Assembly (NCBI GenBank): GCA_000727475.1
Contig: KL647307.1
Coordinates: 2,163,369-2,227,368, forward strand
Source of the DNA: Sarcocystis neurona
Taxonomy: Eukaryota; Apicomplexa; Conoidasida; Eucoccidiorida; Sarcocystidae
Length of the DNA: 64,000 nt
Direction: 5' to 3'
Part shown: in pieces, positions 11,829 through 26,800 of the stretch
Position numbering within the stretch: the first letter of the stretch is position 1
Layout: the number at the start of each line of letters is the position of its first letter
The notes under the pieces: generated by a model
Told to the model about the DNA's origin: nothing
Seen by the model: only the letters and a program-made list of their open reading frames with translations
The model's database searches: none
Program-made: the position numbers and the translations under genes

Positions 11829-14056
11829 TGTTCTCCTGATGCCGTGTCGTGCTTCACCAGTTTATCGGTGAAGCCGACTATTTCCAGACACCGTTGCCGC
11901 GTAGACCAGGTTGAGGTCACCACAGCCGACAATACCCAACACTGCTGCAGCAGTGGGGAAGCCTCGTACCACGCGTGTTCGGACTGCACAAGTGAACGCT
12001 TGCCTAAAAAATACATGCTGAAGGGCCAAGTATAGGAAGTGATCCATCTCGCAGAGAACTGGGAAGCAACTTGCACGGTCCTTACCACACGACAAAGACT
12101 CGAGGTCTGAGTATTGGCGACTGCAGCGCGTGCAGATACAAGGAAATCCTTTATGCATTGCAGAGCGCTACTAATAAGAAATCTTCAGTCACAGCACCCT
12201 GAATGCATAAGCGTGAAAGGCGTACGCTTACGAATGAATAGTTTCTCGTGCTCTCTTTGCACACACAACACACATCCGAGGACACCTACATGGACGGTGC
12301 CGGTGTGGGCCTGCGCCGCTGGTTGTATGGCTACGAACTCGACCGGAGCTATGCACACGTAGCCAAGGAGCCACGCCGACGCCTTCGTATATAAAAACGT
12401 AAAACTGAAAGGCGCCTGACCACGCCTCGCAGGAATGGGTACATATGAATCCTATAGGCAGACCTGCACATTTTACGCTTCTACGCAATTTTGACTCAAG
12501 CGGCACGGAAACATTTACGAAGAACGTGCAACGTGAGTAATATGTGTCTTTTGTCTCGCGTTATGTTTTTCTCAGCGTACACTTATTATTATAAAGTGTT
12601 AAATACCCATAGGAACTGTGTATGTGCAAACGCGTGTGTGGCGCTGTCGTCCGATCGGCAGCGGCGGCCGCAGGCTCTTGGCATTCTGCGGATGCCACCA
12701 GTGAATAACGTTGATTTATCCTTGCCCTATGGGTATTGTTAAAGAGTTGATTTTTTCCCGTCTGCATTACTGCTTTCCGGTGTGCCCAACCAGACACAAC
12801 TGGACGGGGGCGTAGCGATATTGCCTGTCACCTCGCTAAAAGCCACGTACGTTCTTTCACATGCTTCCTGTAGTGTGCTGTGTTTGCTGGTGCTGATCTT
12901 TGTTCGTCCTCCATAACTATGCCAATTACTTGTTTGCTCAAATGCTTCTTCTACTGCTGCCGCGGTACATTTTCCAGGTGCGCTTCTGCAGGACATCTAT
13001 CCATATGTATGTATGAATGTACGTATGAATGTACGTATGTGGATGTACATCCTTGCGACAATGTGTAATTATGTATCCATCTAATTGCATATATATATAT
13101 ATATAAACGTGTGCGTAAGTTTCTCAGCCCCTGAAATGACATTTTTTATGGTAGCTGGTTGAACATTCACGCAGGCGTGCTGTCTATCGTAAGCATCAGT
13201 TACCATCTCGTTGACCACTGCCGTCGTCGCCGCGTTGCGCTCACTAATGCATCGCAGTAAGTCGTGTAGATCTCTACGCACCACGAAAGTACCTATATCG
13301 ATACTTAAACAACTAAGCACGAGCAAAAAATAGGCCTATAGGACGCTGTATACATACAATTGTATGTCTACAGCGGGAGATTTTTGACGCGTTGAGATGG
13401 CGTATAGCGAACACCTCCTGACATTGTAAAGCGTCAACTCGTGAACGGATCGCACCGGGAAGTCTTCTGTAATATGTGGCTCACAATTCGAAATTTTAGA
13501 CCGTTACAGTTGTGAGTGCACGAGCGAGGGTCTACATGGGCAGAGTCTAAGTTATGTGCGGGGGTGTCTACATATGTAGAAAGAGGGACGTTACCAACAA
13601 GATTTCTCGCAGGCTGCTCTGTACCGCAGCTGCTATCACCACGCAGATCTCTCCGGCATTAAAGGCGTATCCGGCTCGGCCTTCAAATGTAGAATTCGAA
13701 AATCAAGGACCTTACACTCACCAAGTAGTAGCAACACGACAATCACCTTGAGGTGGCACATACGACTAGCCGCACGCACACGCGTGTGAGTAGAAATTTG
13801 TAGCTGACCTACTGAGCAGAGCCCACCTACGAAAAGTAGCTGTGTAGGTCGTATTTCACCAGGAGATGCACGGTGAGACTGCACGTAGGCGGCCTTCTAA
13901 GGTTTGCACCAACCGCGGTAGAGGTGGTTGCGTACGGCATTGTGAAGCTGAATGCACAAACTACGTACACACAACAAGTGTACACATGTACCTTCTTCCG
14001 TTACCCTGGAACGTTTGAAGCAGTATGGTTGGATAGTGCTGAGTGATACCTCACAG
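11829..14056 (+). other. Stretch with scattered module-like pieces, no exon chain resolved
   Basis: Short coding-like phrases occur (HCCSSGEASYHACSDC near 11940, WACAAGC near 12320, KHLRRTCN before GTGAGT near 12530), but splice phases do not join. From about 12600 to 14050 I see no convincing exon, only AT-rich microsatellites (about 13010-13105). Confidence 0.35.
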
Positions 14057-14195
14057 AGTTGAAGTACTTGACAGCGTGAAGTTAAATCACTGCGGAAGAG
14101 AAGTCACCGGCGTGATTTTCATAGGAAAACATAGCAGCAGATATTTCATCCCAGTTGGTCGGCGTATGAGGCAGGTTTTATTTTATACAACGGAG
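14057..14195 (+). CDS. Exon candidate (beta-rich segment)
   Basis: Acceptor cctcacag, 139 nt, phase 2 to 0, donor GTAGGT. It encodes VEVLDSVKLNHCGREVTGV and further beta-like strands (VIFIGKH, YFIPVG, VLFYTTE). No family recognised. Confidence 0.4.
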
Positions 14196-14546
14196 GTAGG
14201 TCACCTGATAATTCAAAGAGATTGAAACGACGTAATCTCTTTGGCCGCATTCGTGTCAAGGATAGAGGCTGAACAGTAGGCACCGCCCGGGAGAACTAAA
14301 AAGTGTCCAGTGATTCCGCTGCGTGTACGTGTTTCGGCGCTGAAATAAGTGCTTCTGTGTCTTCAGGCTACGGAGCAAAGGACCGTGCGCGTGCAGGGGT
14401 TGTTAAATAGGTGAGAGATGAGATACCCTTAGCTTGGTGGTATTTGTTGTCTCCCCGCTACAGAGGTAGAAAGCACTTGTCTATCCAGGGACCGTCGAGG
14501 ACCGACCAGCTCGTGGTATTTTACGCCATTCCTGGTGGAAGCGCCT

Positions 14547-14667
14547 ATGAGGCCACTGCGGCGTGTTAGCGACAGCAGATGGACAGCTTTGGGCGTCTTC
14601 CTCATGACGCTCAGCTGCTGTCCTTACGTCAACGAAGGAGAAGACGACGTTACGTACGAGCAGTCCG
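14547..14667 (+). CDS. Candidate first exon with signal-peptide-like N-terminus
   Basis: ATG with a basic start (MRPLRR), a hydrophobic core (ALGVFLMTLSCC) and an acidic end, then the strong donor GTAAGC in phase 1, which fits the phase rule of the gene. A competing phase-0 frame from 14489 (DQLVVFYAIPGG) overlaps it and would instead continue the exon at 14057-14195. Confidence 0.42.
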
Positions 14668-17600
14668 GTAAGCAGGGTTTCACTCCACCTACAGAATTCG
14701 TAGTGTAACGCGGTGATGATGCTACCATCCACAGCCACACGCGGAATTACCGGTGCAGTGCCAGTGTACTGTAAATATGCGAGCAACAGGGGAGACGATT
14801 GCATCTGCGTCGACGTGGCGGGCAGTCAGCACTCCGGAGTCAAGGAGAAGTTTACGAAACCGCGAAAATCTCTTTTTTTTCGAAATAGATCTTGGCTGCA
14901 TAACAGACACATGTGTATGTGTTCGGTAGCCACTGTAGCTACTTGGGAGGATCACGCATTCGTCACAAGCTCCGTACTGAACTCTCGTCTACACATGCTT
15001 GTATGCACATCTGTTTGTTGAAGACCACGTGTTTAGCTGCACATCGAGGAAAAGTGCATAGGAAGAGATGTGTCTCCCGTTAAAGTCCTGCCTCGATCGG
15101 TCAAAGATCAACCGCAGAACGCAGGCGGCACAGGGTACAGGGGACCTGTGCGCTTTCCGGGCGGTGCGGGGCTGAACATCGCAGATTCAGGAAATTTACC
15201 TGTGGCACAGACTTTCTACCTCCACTCACTGTGATCCTCGTCGGTGTCGAAACAGTGCCTCGTGCAGGAGTGCTCCATACGACAGATCCGGTCCCGGTGA
15301 AGAGCGCAAGCATATATCTACACATGTGTATATACTGGTATACGTCTACGTACACGTATGTGTACGTCTTCAGGCTTAGCGCACACCGTCTGCACTGCGC
15401 AGAGCGCGGTGGTGTTCTGCATGTTATTATAACGGCGTAGTTTAACGGATATATTTGTGCACGCAAGTGCCAAAGTATACACAGGGATTCAGCCATGCAC
15501 TTGCGGCTCCTTGCGCTGCAGAAGAAGCCGAATCCACCGGCTGGGGGTCAAATGCATCGCAGTTAAACGAGGCCGGAAAGGGCAGTGCTACCCGGACGGG
15601 GCGCTACCAGGGGGAACCGGATGACGACCACGGCGCGACTACACAATCCGCGCGATCGTATGCTAAGAATAAGGGACCGAATTGCTATGCGGTGTCATCC
15701 AGTTCGCGTAAAGTGCATCCAGAGACCTGCACGACGGCTTGTCTGAAGCTGTGGGACTCGTCTGTGACCGATTACATGCGATGCGGCGACATGGAAATTT
15801 GCCTCTACAAAGATCTTATTTCCAGGGCAGCACTCGCACGTTTCCACAGCCCCACCAACCTCGTCTACGCCCGCAGGGTGCTGCAAGAGTGCGAATTCGG
15901 TAAGCAGGTCTCACACTTGTTTACTCACGCAGTGCTCGTGCACACTGCCGATTTTATAATGACGGCACCCACGGCCATACGCCTGAGTGGTGCAGCACAA
16001 ACATGTACACATAGAAGTGAATATATACATGTAATTACGTATCTGTGTCGCCCCCCATAAAATCTACGTGTGGCTGCAGAAGTCTGCTGCACTAGCAGCA
16101 ATAAGTGTACTAGCGTGTACAATTTTGTGAATCCCTACAGCGGACTATGCGTGCTCGAACTAAAAAGGGTTTTTGACTTGAGGGTCAACTCGCTGAAGTC
16201 GGCGTAGGCACAAGTGCAGCTTGTGTGAGTCTGCAGACACGGATCCGCTCATGCACTTTAAGATAACTTTATAGTGGAGGTTTTAAAGCAAATCTGCTGG
16301 TTTTGAGCATACATAACTCGTGCTAGTGCTCTACGCGGTGATTCTGGAGTTTCATAGGACCCCGCTACAAGAGGAAGTCCGCATACAAATTAAGCGGGCG
16401 CCCACGCGGGTGATCTGTAAAATATGCCCGGCGTCCACCATTAAACACGGTTAATTTTCGGAGCTACTTTTTTCTCTTTTGCAGAAACGCGAGGGGAACG
16501 TGCTCCACTGAAGCAGTACCGTAAGTTCTGCCGCTGTACATCCGTCTCGAATTTTACATTGAAAAGCCAAAAAATGTGGCATCAACCGGCCGTCTATTCA
16601 ATCTTACATTGTTTCCACGGGACGCAAGCTAACGTCTGAAGTACCCGTAACGGGTGTCTGGAATTCTTCGCTAGAACTTGGAATGCACCTCTTTTCTAGC
16701 TGTCGTCTACTCTGCAAGCCGGTCGCCCACGCTTGCCCCCGGCATTATGCCGCGCCCGTCGCCTCTCTTCACCTCGCACTGCCACTCATAAGTCTACCTC
16801 TACCATGTCGCTGACATCCCCGCGGTTGATTCTTCCAGGTACACGCCTGCAAAGTAGCTGAATATTTGAAGGATATGGTATACGAAATATATAGCGACTC
16901 CATGAGGTGTTGCAATTGTCTTCGAGCTGTCCTGGTTTTTCAACCGGCAGGAAACATGGAGGCTAAGGCGCAGCTCGGCCTCTCCAGGCGCTTGTGTACA
17001 ATCGTTTTTCAACGGATGCTGCACCTGCGCACACACACGCGCACACATCCACGTGCAGGTGCACAAGGCGTGTGTGTGCGTGTGAGGTACCCCTGTGTGC
17101 GCCGTAGGGCGCTGAGTGTTTCCATAACCACTTTTGTAGAGAACGTCTTTCGTATCGAAACTGCAGGTGAATGTATCCAATGGTCACTGCTGATGTGGAA
17201 AGGTTTTTGGCAGGGGGGGATGCCGTTGCTGATATGTTCTTCGTTGCGGTTGTCGCGGAAAATATGAACTCAAGGGAATGAAGAGGCACATTGCATCCGG
17301 GTTTTATCTTTTTTTTATGAGTGCAGAGCACGAAGCTGTGATAACGATGACAGAATCTGCAGCTGACCCTGCTCAATTGCACGCTGTGTGTCCGGAGCAC
17401 ACCACTTTTACCGTTGTCCACGCGGTGGCGGAAATTACGGAGGAATCGACTGCAGGCCTAGTAGCTGGCAATACCAGCTGGAGCTTTACGTGGGAGATGA
17501 ATTCCGCGTGTGAACACTTTCCAGCAGGTTCGCCCAGTGAATGCGCACTGGTTGAGAGCCTTCGGACGATAGTGGTCTCCCGCAGTATCCAGCTGAGTCG

Positions 17601-20600
17601 AGCCAAGCTGCGTGCGACCATCGATTACTCGTGTTCCTTAGGTAAGAACGACTGCGCGCGCCACGAAGCACAAGAGAATCTTGGCACCACGACGCAATGC
17701 TAGTCAGCTAGTCTAAACTGGTTCTGGTGTATCCTGGCCGTTTGTTTCGATTCGATTTTGCGTGCATACGGTCAGTTGGTCGAAGCGGTTCCCCGACCAC
17801 TGCCCCCTGGATCAAAATAAAAGCTACGTTCGCCCCTAGGGGAGGCTGATTTAAATGAATACACAATTGCGTGTACACACATAATCGGAATACGCTGAAA
17901 TCCAGACACAACTGTAGAATAGGACAGGCTTGAAAAAACGTTTGCCTTGCCTGTGTGAGGCAACCACGTTGGCAAAAAGATCGTCTGTGTGGCCAGAGAG
18001 CATACACGCGAGTGTGTGCTCCGTGCTTAGAGAGATTATCTGTGCTGCGCATCGGATGTGAAGAGGGGCACGCTGACGGGAGTACGTCATTGCATCGTAG
18101 CTGCTCCGTTTTAATATGACCAGACCACTCGGCAAAAGAACATTGAATGACACAGCTTCGTAGGCCTCCTCGCCAGGTAGAGCGCAAGTGACAGGACAAC
18201 ACTGCAGAGAATTCAGCTGTAAAGGTGTTGTATGACGAGTTCCGAGAAAATTTCGAACAGGATGTGAGGCGGTATTGAGGCGGTGTCATGCGAGTGACGC
18301 AGCTTCGGATAAAGCAATTAAACAAACAGTGTTTCCAGTGTGTGTCCGACGACCTTGTGCAGCCAAACTAAGCGACCAAGACGGATGCCACTCTCAAAGA
18401 AGCAGAGGGACAGCGCCAGGTAATACACTACGATTTGCCAGGAAACCGTCGCAGTAGTCCTGATAGCAAGACGGAAAAGGCTACGAATGCGACTGGGCGC
18501 GTTCTAATATGGCGGTGACCTATGACTTTTAGAGTTTCCAACGCGCCCTCACTTCTGGCTCAACGTTGTTATCCTGACTATAAAACGAAATCAAGTAGTT
18601 GTCTTGGCAGACAGCAACAGTACAGTCGCCCCCATCCTTTTTCGGCTGTACCTGCGCGGACGCGCGTCAGCCTTGTTGTGTTATGCACTGCACAGAATCC
18701 ACGGTGCCCGCAGTGCACAGATCTCTGTAGCATTACTTTCGTGGGGCGTGTTTGCATTTGCGTTGCTTCGGCATGGACCCAGATGCGGCTGCACACATCC
18801 ATTCAGTTGTCCGGGGAACCTGCACACTTCCACAAAAAATGACTTCATCATTCAGCGACTGCCGTAATAAGCCGCTACCCTATCCCGTAGTGCTGAGTTA
18901 CCTCTGTTTGCCGCCGTTTCTTGTGTGGGACATCACGATTTGGCACGGAGATGTCACGTCGCTATACAGTCAAAATCGGTCGAAACCGATAGTCACGTCC
19001 AACATGTCCAGTATATGTGGGTGTGAGACACCGCCTAGAGACAGCAGATCTGCATGGCCTTCCTACTTGTAGTTTCCCATACAGTGAAGCCGAGTTCGAA
19101 GGATCACAGCTGCGGAATCGAAAGCTCTGGCTTCTGGGTATGCGCCAGGCAGTGCTGATGGAGTGCGGGAAGAGAAGACAAGTCTGCACTTCAGATTTAT
19201 GTGTTAGCACGGGCTATTTGTTGACCCCCATAGAAATACTGTCGTGCAATGTGCCAGCCCGGCGGCACGCAGTCTGAAGTTTTCTTAGAGAATACGATCG
19301 AGCCCAGCATGCACACGTGAACAGACCAGTGACACCCGCTTCATAAACGTACGAATCGATGTGTACAGAAGCAGGTACACGAATATTTCGTACCGCGGAT
19401 GTCGTATTCGCCATTTTTCAGGTACTTGCGAATGCCCAAAAGATCAAGTAGCGTGTACTGTGGAAGAAGCGGAAGCGAATCGCGGATGGATGTCTGAGTC
19501 GGATGCGTGGGAGGAGGTGATGGTGGTCGCACACTACTTGGCGTAAGCCTTCGCTGTAGAAGGATCTAGGCGGGCGCATACCTAAGGCTCTCCAAGCCTA
19601 TGTGCATCCATCCGTACATTCACACCTGCGCACGTACACACGCAGATTTACACAGACAGACGCACATGTATTTGAGTGGTGTGTGGGCCGCTGTGCTGGT
19701 ATCTCTAGTGATGCAGTGGGTTTTGAGAACGCTGCCAGCGGACGACACTGCACGTAGAGAGAGCAGGTAACGACCACCTGGAATTTCTGAAGCGGTTGCA
19801 GCGTCTCCCCGTGAACGTGTCCAGTCGTCTGAAAGAGCACAACACAGTTCTAGTTCTACTTTTGTTGCACCCAGCGCAGTCAGGACGGGCGGTCCGATGA
19901 TTCATCTGATGGGCCGTTCCTGCGTGCTGGTTTTAAGTCTACGCAGCACGTTGGATGCGGATGATGAAGCTGTGACGCTTTATTGCGTGTGCGCCGACAA
20001 ACTGCGTGAATGCACTCATGCGTTGATACCCGTATCACATGAGTAAATACTCGTGGAAAGTGTATGTTCGAGATTACGGGTATTCGGCGGTATACACGTA
20101 AAAAGTTCGTCCCTGAGTCACAATGCGCTGCCGTCTTTAATACTTGCTGAGAGCAGTACACCTCGTCTTTTATATCTGAGGGAATATCGGCCGGGCTACA
20201 CGTGAGTAAGAAGCGCGCCGCGAGCCAGTTCCACGCGTGGTTTGCACCAAGCGTCTTACCTGGTTCTCAACTTACTCGGCGCAAGTTCTTTTTTCTGGGG
20301 GTGACAGGATGGACCGAGGAAAGATTCGAATACTGCCGGAGGTTGGGTGCGACCATACCCGAGTTCTATGCAGAATACGGGAGCGGCCCAAACCCCTACA
20401 AGGTGTGTCATCCCTAGACCAGCTGCCACGGCGAGGATGCATGGTTTGCATATGAACACCCGATACGGTGTCATTTTCTTAAGTGTTTCAGGCCGTGTGC
20501 TCAAGGTCATCGAGTGCCAATGAAGTGGAGCCGCCACGCACACAGTTGCACGAGCAAAGGGAGGTGATCTGCAAAAAAAGTCAACACTATCCTTCACACG

Positions 20601-20769
20601 CGCATTCATATGCAGACTCACTTGTTCGAGGACCAATTGAGGCATACAACCGTGACAGACGGCGGCTAGTGTCCGTATATTTGCACGTGCATTACGCCCC
20701 AATACATCTGTACCTGTGCACACACAGGTGCGTTCACGTCTACTTGGGTGGACATGCAGAAACACAGAC

Positions 20770-20803
<34 letters not shown>

Positions 20804-23800
20804 GACATGCACCTGCATCCAGTCCTTTTTTTTTATAGTTCGTGATTCGAGTGTACGGGTGAAACCCCTGTTGTAGTCTCTCCAAGGTTCACACACTTTG
20901 ACGTTCTTCTGGTGGGTTGTTGCCGGTCTGTAGGGCTGTCCCCGGTCACAACTTGGTCAAACCGTGGCCCTAACTGCTACCACCCTGTGGATGAGACGAG
21001 CGGCGAGTTGTGCTCCTTTGCCTGCAATGTTCTCTGGGACAAAGAGAAAGCCGTAGCAACAGGCCAAGTTGATCCGTTTGGATGGTGGTCGCAAATGTGG
21101 CTAAAAACGTCCTTTGACGCGATGCCGGAGTTCGACAGCAGCGTGCAGATGACGCTCCTCACTTGCGACTTCGGTAAACGAGGCACGCTCGCAGAAGACG
21201 TGTTCACTTCATGAGCAGCTCATACACGTCCACACAGTTTCGCAAGGATACTTACACCAGACCGACATATCTGCATATATCAAGAGCGTTTTTGTACAGA
21301 TCGCCCACAGAAAGGCACTTCTACTGCGTCTAACCGAAGTACAACAGTCCCAGAAACCGTCCAATCGTCTGGTGTGTAAGAGCCACGGTAGTAGACAGGT
21401 GTATTGCTTGATGTGGTCGCCGCTTTAGAGCTCTGCTCCTGCAAGAAGGAGCACGACCACGAGTTCGACGCTACATGAGGACCGACTAATACCACGTAAA
21501 AAGTTGATGCACGAGGAGAGGAGCGAGTTGAGAGATGGCGCCTCTGCCATCTCTTATAATCTGTATTTTTAGCCTGATTGCTAGGTGCCTCGTGGTGCGT
21601 GTGTGCACTCTCGTGTGTAGACGGATAACCACGTACACCTCACACAATGCGTGCGTCAAGCGCCACTTCTGGACACCTTTTTTCTTTCGTGAAGTGCTTT
21701 CAGTTCATTGTACGCTCCTGCAGGTTCCCAGTTGTGTACAGTGCGGTTAAGAGTTAGCGCTCTTCTACGTACCCTTCGCCTGAACTCTGTCACACGAGGC
21801 TGCACCACCAAGTAAATTTCGCCCATGGAAACGCAGAACTGTGCCAGAGACACGAACGCGTGCTCGTCGCTTTCTGTGCAGTTTTGTTATCTGTGTCGGG
21901 CACACGGCGAACGTAGTGCAGAAGGAAACACACGAGAAGTATCGGAGGCGCGAACTGGACACTGTAGGATTAGCTGACCTCCTGCGTTTCTGCTGTCTCT
22001 CTTCACTGTTTGAAGGTGTGGGTGTTTATGTGCCTCCTCTGCCTCATTACCCTGGTTCTACGCAGCGAAACGTGACCGTCTGGCTCCTGTGCCGCAATAC
22101 GGTAAGATGTTTGAGGACAGTCACACTGAGGCAGATCTCAGGTTCGATGCGGCACGAGTTGCTACCGGTGCTTCGGCAGGCAGTCAAATGTAATAAGGCA
22201 CGCGTTACGGTGGCCGTCTGCGTTGCGTCTAGCATGATAGCTGTTGAAGAATGGGGATGACGCGGTATGGCGACGCTCGCTCGTATCTTGACAACACGTC
22301 ATGTCTTGAATACTGTCGGCACTTTTACACTGCACGCTCTGCCAATCTTCCCACCACCTTCACGGGCAGACGCAAAATCGGTGAGGAGGGCAGCCTCTCC
22401 TTTCCAGGTACACCGCTACTGATGGAAAGAACCAGGACTTCGCCGTAACGTAGAGGGTCCTCACGTAGCCACGAGGTGGCAGCGTTGCGCCATCGTCGAT
22501 CACGCGGTGCTGTGCAGCCCGACGTGTGTGCCTCTGTTACACGCGTACACGCGTGCCAAGGGGTGACAAGTCTTAGCGAGAGAGTAGACAGGATGCAGCG
22601 GCCTCGTGACACCGAGGTGGCATTTTTAAGGAGTTGCTGTGCAAGAAAGAAAAGATAGCTTCATAGTCCTGCTACAACACAGGCACGCAGCCGTCAAGGT
22701 AAACGGATAGAGGCTTTAGAGCCGTATCGTTTGCCCTGTTAGGCCGGGGGCGATCGGCTGTACACCTAAGTGTAGTCTCCGGCTATTACCGCCAAACTTC
22801 ATAGATCAGTATTCTGTGCAGCTGGGTCAGGCGAGTTGGATGTTTGAACAGCTGGGCGCGCACATATTTCTGCAGTCGCAAACCTAGGACCTGACAGACA
22901 GATTTGTTGTACTTGTCGACGAGGAGTCCTACTGGTGCAACTCTGCTGCTGCTATGACGACTCCGATGCACCATGTGTCCCTTTGTTACTTGTCAGTTCA
23001 TGCGTAGGGGGTGATCGTTACTTTCTCACGGTGATTCAATGCTTCTGACGAGTCGTCCGCTCCGCACTGCTTTAAAAATGGCGTTTGTAGACTAGTTACG
23101 ATCGTTCTCTGTGTTGAAGAAGACAGGAAAAAGTCTTTCGTGTCTGGACTGGAGCGGCCCTGTCTGGACGCATGCGCGTGCGTTCTGATTACGTAACGAC
23201 ATCTACGTCTCGAAAAGAACGGCTGACGCAGTAGGCGTTGCGCGCAAAACTCTTCAGCAAAACGTGCTTCGTCTCTCTGTGTTTCGTCTGCGATTGCGAC
23301 GCAGAGTTCGAGAAGTGGGATACACAGCAAGCATTTCTCAACCCCTGCGGCAAGGCGAAAAAGTTAGACCTCGTTCAAGTGCTTACAGGATGTTTCGGGG
23401 TAAGGGCACGAGAACCTACTGTAGGAAAACAAATGGTGCTTCGATATTAATTGTAGGCGTATCTTACGCAGCGTGTGGACCGTTGCGTGTACGTGCACGG
23501 TCGGAAATGGGGTTCTGTCACCCCTGCACCCGCGCTCAGGGAAGAAAGTGGAATGCCTAGGCGCGGTCAGTTTACATTTGTGAACAAACAGTGTCCTTCT
23601 CACTTGCGAATCTGAAGGATATCATGCTGCCCTGTGAGCTCTGCAGAAAGGACGAAGTGAATACACTCTTTTGCAAAAGCTGCCACGTATGCACTCCGCT
23701 GACCTGAACCGCTAACGTAGTTCAACAAAACACGAGGCGCTTCGCGAGGAATCGCGTTGTGGGCCGCACACCTCGCAGCACACGTCAACAACTCTCAAAC

Positions 23801-26800
23801 GGGCGACGTCCTTGTTAATCTATTGAGAGCATATCACCGTGGGATACAGAAAACGAACGGTTGGCTCTGGGATACACCCAGACAGGAACTCCACGTCTTA
23901 AGAACCGTGAAACCCTCTGCAGTGCATGTAGGGTTAGATGAGCGCATAACGAGTAGGTGCTGGCGTGCAGCTGAGTAGGTTTCCGAGTTCATTTTCCTGT
24001 GTACACGGGTGCTGCAGATGCTCGAACTGTTTACACTTGTACTCCCGTTACGAGCGAATTCATCTGCACCACAGCAGTACTCGCAGGTTCGTGGGTAGAT
24101 CTCACAACGCAGGCTGTACCCTCCTGCCCTTTTGCTCGCTGGGCAGGTGCTGGTAGGGGGGAAAAACGTCAACCACTGCAACTACGTCGACATAACAAAC
24201 GAAACAGCAGAACAATGCGCCGGTATACGTACTGTTGTGGACGGTTTCTGCCGACTTAAAGGCAACTCATTGAGAGACGGTCGCCTAGCGTGTCCAACAT
24301 GTCAACAGGACATCGGTTTCTTGTGGAGATGGAACTGTGTTCCGGGTGAGTCTCTTCTGATGCATATTTACGTGCTAAGCTCTAGCGCATCAGGCACTCC
24401 CTGTAGGGCGCTATGTGTACGTAAACTCAATGTCGAGGTTGATAACTCTGCTACTGCTCAGTATGAGGGCTTCACACGTTTGCATCCACGTACAACGATT
24501 CAGTTGAGCGTAAACTGCAAGCCGCCGCAAATGGGACGACCTCTGCGCTGGCTTGTACTTCCCGTAAGCAGGACGAGTCGGGGCTTACTTTTCTAGTGGG
24601 AAAAGGAGCTACGGTGATCGGATTTCTTGGTTGTGTACCCTACACCGTTTGGTGAAACAGGCCACGAAACAGTCATGCAGCACGTCAAGCTATACGTCGA
24701 GGTTACTGTTGCCGTCACCAGTCCACAACGGCTGAAAAGAGCACGTGAGACTTTTATGACAGTTTTCACCAGCCGCCTTACTGCGTTTGTTGCTTGAGAT
24801 TTTGCATGCGCTGCGGCTGGGGCTGCGGCTTGACGAGCTGCTGGGGCTGTTCGCTGTAACATCTGAGCCACCGTGGTTCTTGTGTCAAGCCGCCTTGAAA
24901 ATAGTGGAGAGCCTGTTGCTGTGGTTGTGAGTCTCCACGAACCGGACAGCCTCTACGGATGGCTGCTTGGGTGTGCCTTAAGCAGGCTTAAAAATTGACT
25001 TCCCTGTTCCGCATTTCACTGATGTGTCAGGCAAACGTTTCTGGCTACCAATCTGTGCATTACGTTGTTGCTGTTCAAATGAGTTTGCCTACCCTTCACA
25101 GACCCGGAAGTACCAAACAAGGACTTTACGTGTACCATACGGCAACCGGCAGGAAGTAGCGGAGTTCCTTTTGAAGGCAGCCCTTGCGGTTGTCAGAATG
25201 GAGCTACAGTATGTTCAGTGGAAGAAGCTATGGTGAGTTAAGACAGCCCTATAGGAAGACCAAGCAGTTCATTTCCTCGAGAGTTGCTGGGAGGTAGTAT
25301 CGAGCATTAGGTGGGTGTGTCCATATATATCTATGCACGTTTATGCATATTCGCATCTGCGTGTAAATAGGTCTGCACCTGCGTGTTGATAGGCGCCTTT
25401 GCCCCCCCTTTGCTTTCACGAGTGTGCGTATGCGTGGCACGACATCTACACGAAATCACACAGTTATAACACTCCTACTGAAGCGAGAAACTGCCTGAAG
25501 AAAAATACCGTGGTAAGAGGGTGTGCAAAAGTCAGGTGGGAACGAGTATTCTCGCCGAACAAAAAACGTGCACCCTCTGTGCTAAAATAACACTCTCTGT
25601 GACAACACGTATCTTTACCCGCAACGTACACCCTACGTTAGAGGTTTTTACTCGGGACACCCTCGTGGGTGTCATCCGACGAATCAGCCGCTTACACCCT
25701 CAGGCCGGGGTGCACTAAAGGAACTGCCAGTTGTTTGTACCCGTGTGCGTACCGAGGCGTCCCTGAGGCCATCACGTCTGCAGACACTTACCCATTACGC
25801 TTGTGCGTTTTGTAGTTGAAATTTACAGCGCCGCTCCTCCAGGTCCAACACTACCTGACTGCGTCGCTCTCCGCTACAGAGTCGCACGAGTGTGTCTGCG
25901 TAACTCGTGTAGGCTGACATGCAGTGGGCCAATCATTTGACGAAGGGCACGACCCAGCTTTTGAAGGGGGGCTTCGCCTACGTTTCCGACCTTACTGGCG
26001 CACACTACAAAGCAATGTATCCAAGCAACGAAATGTGCAGCAGCCTAAGCACTCAGGTGCTCTGCAAAGGTAACAGTTGCCCGCAAGAGGACACCCTAAA
26101 TTCTCAGGTTCCGTACAACCACAAAGGGGTCCGACTATAGTCAGCAGTAGCCCCCGTCGGACCTGCGAGTCGGTCGCGTAAGACGGCACACGTCCACGTA
26201 TTCAAAGGATGCAGCAGTGCTGACAAGGGCCAGGAACATTCTTTTTAGGGTATAGCCTCCACAAAGTGTTTTCATAAGCATACGAGGCCGTTTGCAGACG
26301 CAAGTCTCTGCAGATTCCTGAGCGCACTGGATGCTTACAACAAAAACTCTGCCTGCACACCCACCAGTGCATGTATAGTCTCTACATCTATATGTAACAC
26401 AGTTAGTCATGTACAACATCGTGCACCCTTTCCGTCTCCGCGGTGAACGGGTACACAGTCGCGTACACCGTGACTGTGTCTGCAACGTGCTGCCCCTGGC
26501 GACAACAATGGACTCTTGAAGCGCACGCGACTACCAAAAGCTGTTGTGCGGTTGTTATCAAAGCTGTGCGGGAACCCATCGTCTTCTTTTGACGTGGTGT
26601 ATGATACTCAGCTTATTGTGCGTTTTGCAGAGCCAACCACTGCAAAGCCCACTCTGCCGCAATCCCTCTGTAAGTCCCTTCTCCTTTGAGGATTCAGTGG
26701 CTTGTGGCCGTCTGCGTGGTTGCTTCCGAGAGAAGAGTATCTGCTCAGAAGTAGCAGCGTTCGTAAGTCGACTAGTAAACCTAAATGGCTGTGGGCACGC

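Noticed and set aside
17708..18325. 205-codon minus-strand open frame
   Set aside because: No domain, no repeat in the duplicate, and it overlaps introns of the plus-strand modular gene. Length alone is not enough in this base composition.
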